Shown: positions 8,201-8,729 of the stretch, piece by piece
Numbering within the stretch: the stretch's first letter is position 1
How the letters are laid out: every line of letters starts with the position of its first letter
Source: Rickettsiales bacterium
GTDB taxonomy: Bacteria > Pseudomonadota > Alphaproteobacteria > Rickettsiales > UBA1997
Length of the DNA: 8,729 nt
Assembly (NCBI GenBank): GCA_947425005.1
Contig: CANDYP010000053.1
Location: 1 to 8,729 of the forward strand
Reading direction: 5' to 3'
Position numbers and translations under genes: made by a program
The notes under the pieces: generated by a model
Databases searched by the model: none
What the model saw: the letters and a program-made list of their open reading frames with translations, nothing else
Told to the model about the DNA's origin: nothing

Positions 8201-8330
8201 TTGGGCCGGAGCAAGGCCAAATTTACTCAACGTTGCTGTTACTAGAGCCAAGGAGGTTTTTTACGTGATTGGCAATAAAAAACTTTGGCGTGAAGCGGGA
8301 GTTTTTGCAGATTTGGCTGAGCGGATTTAG
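5232..8330 (+). CDS. Upf1/DNA2-type SF1 helicase with large N-terminal extension
   Basis: The 1032-residue protein carries the SF1B motif set. It has a Q-like motif in HHPLVLLQQAAVN (about 349-361), Walker A GPPGTGKTT (377-385), Ia-like ILIASSNNKAVENV (440-453), a VSTTFASV segment (730-737), Walker B LLIDEAGQA (752-760), motif III VVGDPMQIEP (777-786), LLVHRRCEDP (843-852), motif V TVHTVQGREAEAVIF (962-976) and motif VI NVAVTRAKEVFYVIG (1000-1014). All key residues look intact, so it should be an active ATPase/translocase on DNA or RNA (COG1112-like). Residues 1-230 form an extension. Its WTALEVLTPKSF start and the later EAIVAVISVDQDGMV...SSFAWGLSKAL stretch resemble, from memory, the N-terminus of a family of large uncharacterised bacterial AAA helicases. 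Residues 240-300 are a Ser/Asn- and Phe/Lys-rich, possibly disordered insert. Between motifs Ia and II lie about 290 residues with a probable coiled coil (about 560-600). Related helicases occur in phage-defence and repair settings; the role here is unknown. Last gene of the putative operon. Confidence 0.87.
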   Translation: MPKLAAQKALDVLSTWTALEVLTPKSFRKAEDLLEMGQALIIPSKDQGLPWEFNGEQPPKGKKFFYQIVVGTINLEKFSSSLLEKYRDANPERKDFKGEAIVAVISVDQDGMVAADKISVAVSSFAWGLSKALEGKLKDLGDWSKIESSLLEKFDDFLRRTSQSGRKIPVSKALIAEAYEYLIDVLELPRELTNEKFFLIKSVEADDKKESAKSIILNSFYLKDLAKAADLFVEKKITKISPKQRNQNSALNSWSNSRNEKTFSLSNFFSLSVTFLKSFFCKILQKIFPQKCRQAATVNDLKHIPKNLKLYLGLESPAKKLNILSDNSVLKKAVSPKLIPPACWPASGHHPLVLLQQAAVNLSLSELEDGGILAVNGPPGTGKTTLLRDIIAGIITKRAQAMCAFNNPSEAFLETGQEVKAGSGSFRLSKLDERLKGFEILIASSNNKAVENVSVELPNLKAIAEDEKDLRYFSALSDKLLACESWGMIAAVLGNSTNCYKFSQAFWWDKDCSLNTYLLQASGTPQVLEAKDKSGKIIECVPQIIAENFPPRSEEEALNNWREARKNFQNLSKKIEEKFSELREAEEFFEYLDSLERDQNQESRATFLSRLLAFFKNRNVKILAKNNLLKAEEYRKKFGSHIIDQKLFRQDRSTLQMTLPWCDQETQLLREKLFTAAIKLHKCFIDASAKPLRHNLGIFMQQLSGAQSDSVAKSFAADLWSSFFLTVPCVSTTFASVGRMLQNLPQERLGWLLIDEAGQATPQAAVGAIMKAKRAIVVGDPMQIEPVVTLPKSLTEGICQQFEIDANRFNAPTASVQTLCDLATSYFAEFHGKYGSRQVGVPLLVHRRCEDPMFSISNVIAYERLMVKAKKSGDSFIKKCLGSSTWFDIDSDSEEKWSEKEGEKLIEVLMRIDAAPDLYIVTPFVSVAQNIRKIVKESGVLQRWKISDPKDQNSWIRDRIGTVHTVQGREAEAVIFVLGAPSKNQNGTRNWAGARPNLLNVAVTRAKEVFYVIGNKKLWREAGVFADLAERI

Positions 8331-8499
8331 GCTGCGACTGATTCGTCGCTCAAAGAAATTTCAGAAGCACAATAAAGGGGAGAAAGAGTAATGGCTACGA
8401 AACTTGCGGAGCAGCTGAGGTCCGCAGGTCACATCCAAGGTTGACGAGAGCAAGAGATGGGTAAGGTGGTGAGGAGGTGTGGCGAGTAGTTCTAAACTC
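8331..8499 (+). other. G-rich non-coding stretch with hairpins
   Basis: No convincing gene is present. Right after the helicase stop is a weak hairpin, GCGAC (8334-8338) with GTCGC (8345-8349), without a T tract. Bases 8391-8490 have 56 G or C in 100, visibly richer than the flanking genes, with few C runs and many GAG/GGT steps. TGCGGA (8405-8410) pairs with TCCGCA (8421-8426) around a loop containing CAGCTG, and CGAGT (8483-8487) pairs with ACTCG (8496-8500). An AAGGGGAG run precedes an ATG at 8391, but the frame closes after 17 codons. A structured RNA or a relic of a transferred element are both possible. I recognise no known RNA family. Confidence 0.4.
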
Positions 8500-8721
8500 G
8501 TGACGAGAAACCCCTATGACCGGCATGCGCTCATCCCCCTTGTACTCACAAACTTATTTTTTAATTTTTGCGTGAGTTGCCATTGCTAAAAACAATTGTC
8601 AGGGGGGCTTTGATCGAGCTCGGTTTAAGCCCCCCTGACAATTGTTTTCAGCAATTGCAACTCACTCAACAAAAAATAATTTTGTGAGTACAAGGGGGGG
8701 GGTAGGGGGGTTTCTCGTCAC
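8500..8721. repeat. Large imperfect palindrome, MITE-like dispersed repeat
   Basis: The ends GTGACGAGAAACCCC (8500-8514) and its exact reverse complement (8707-8721) bound a foldback structure of about 220 bp. Arms continue inward with CCCCCTTGTACTCACAAA (8535-8552) against 8682-8698, a GTGAGTTGC...ATTGCT block against its complement, and a perfect 18-bp inner stem around a 16-nt loop holding CGAGCTCG. The left arm differs by a short segment (about 8515-8534, containing GGCATGCGC) where the right arm has two G runs. AAACTC lies just outside both ends (8494-8499, 8722-8727). It could be a target duplication, but the related left-end copy has GAACTC in the same place, so it may instead belong to the repeat. 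The element has no coding capacity. Confidence 0.8.
8593..8648. terminator. Inner hairpin, possible bidirectional terminator
   Basis: CAATTGTCAGGGGGGCTT (8593-8610) is perfectly complementary to 8627-8644, giving an 18-bp GC-containing stem with a 16-nt loop. On the plus strand the stem is followed by TTTT, and on the minus strand by TTTTT. It could terminate transcription from either side, including the helicase operon about 260 bp upstream. The stem is the core of the larger palindrome, and a role as a recombination hairpin is equally possible. Confidence 0.5.
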
Positions 8722-8729
8722 AAACTCAG

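Noticed and set aside
8391..8444. Short frame MATKLAEQLRSAGHIQG with an AAGGGGAG upstream
   Set aside because: Only 17 codons, no recognisable motif, and the G-rich composition differs from the real genes. Kept only as part of the unexplained G-rich stretch.
8391..8489. Alternative code with TGA read as an amino acid, which would lengthen the small frame
   Set aside because: The five intact genes, including the 601- and 1032-codon ones, contain no in-frame TGA. A TGA-recoding genome would show many.
8483..8500. tRNA-like T-arm (CGAGTAGTTC... ACTCG)
   Set aside because: A single 5-bp stem with an 8-nt loop. No acceptor, D or anticodon arm can be built around it.
8494..8727. AAACTC direct repeats as a definite target-site duplication
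   Set aside because: The related left-end copy carries GAACTC at the same position, so these bases may belong to the repeat itself. Reported only as a possibility.
1..8729. A circular element joined at the window ends
   Set aside because: The two ends are similar (TTTTTCGTCA versus TTTCTCGTCA) but not identical, and continue into different sequence, so there is no terminal overlap.

Overview
The window is bacterial DNA of moderately low GC. It looks like a short genome fragment or contig bounded at both ends by related, C/G-run-rich inverted repeats. All five intact genes end in TAA or TAG. The 601- and 1032-codon genes contain no in-frame TGA, so the standard code fits. No gene has a convincing Shine-Dalgarno sequence; starts sit in A-rich leaders. 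I cannot assign a taxon. The lack of Shine-Dalgarno sites and the AT-rich leaders would suit Bacteroidota, Patescibacteria or a reduced-genome symbiont. The RhuM fragment and a clan-CE-like cysteine protease hint at a host-associated or mobile-element-rich lineage.

Layout. Positions 1-97 hold an inverted repeat and a C/G-run hairpin that probably terminates the minus-strand gene beside it. That gene (111-1460, minus) encodes an exported transglutaminase-like protein. Just upstream of it on the same strand is the N-terminal third of a RhuM-family gene (1827 down to about 1492). The fragment's reading frame runs on, out of frame, into the transglutaminase gene. A 166-bp divergent intergenic region (1828-1993) carries degenerate tandem repeats and inverted repeats.

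On the plus strand, four genes with gaps of only 16, 27 and 18 bp form a likely operon. They are an EamA/DMT-type membrane transporter (1994-2911), a large soluble protein with a His/Asp/Gln/Cys arrangement like clan CE (Ulp1/YopJ-type) cysteine proteases (2928-4733), an OsmC/Ohr-family peroxiredoxin-like protein (4761-5213), and a 1032-residue Upf1/DNA2-type SF1 helicase with a large N-terminal extension (5232-8330). The OsmC gene begins with three exact 15-bp repeats, each supplying an in-frame ATG.

Downstream, 8331-8499 is non-coding, G-rich and has hairpin potential. Positions 8500-8721 form an imperfect palindrome of about 220 bp with perfect 15-bp termini (GTGACGAGAAACCCC). The same terminal sequence, with one base changed, is at the left end of the window, so this is a dispersed repeat family, either MITE-like or a structured terminator.

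The genes do not make an obvious metabolic pathway. The most distinctive content is the CE-like protease co-oriented with an SF1 helicase, the start-codon repeat of the OsmC gene, the broken rhuM joined to a secreted transglutaminase gene, and the palindromic repeat family at the ends.
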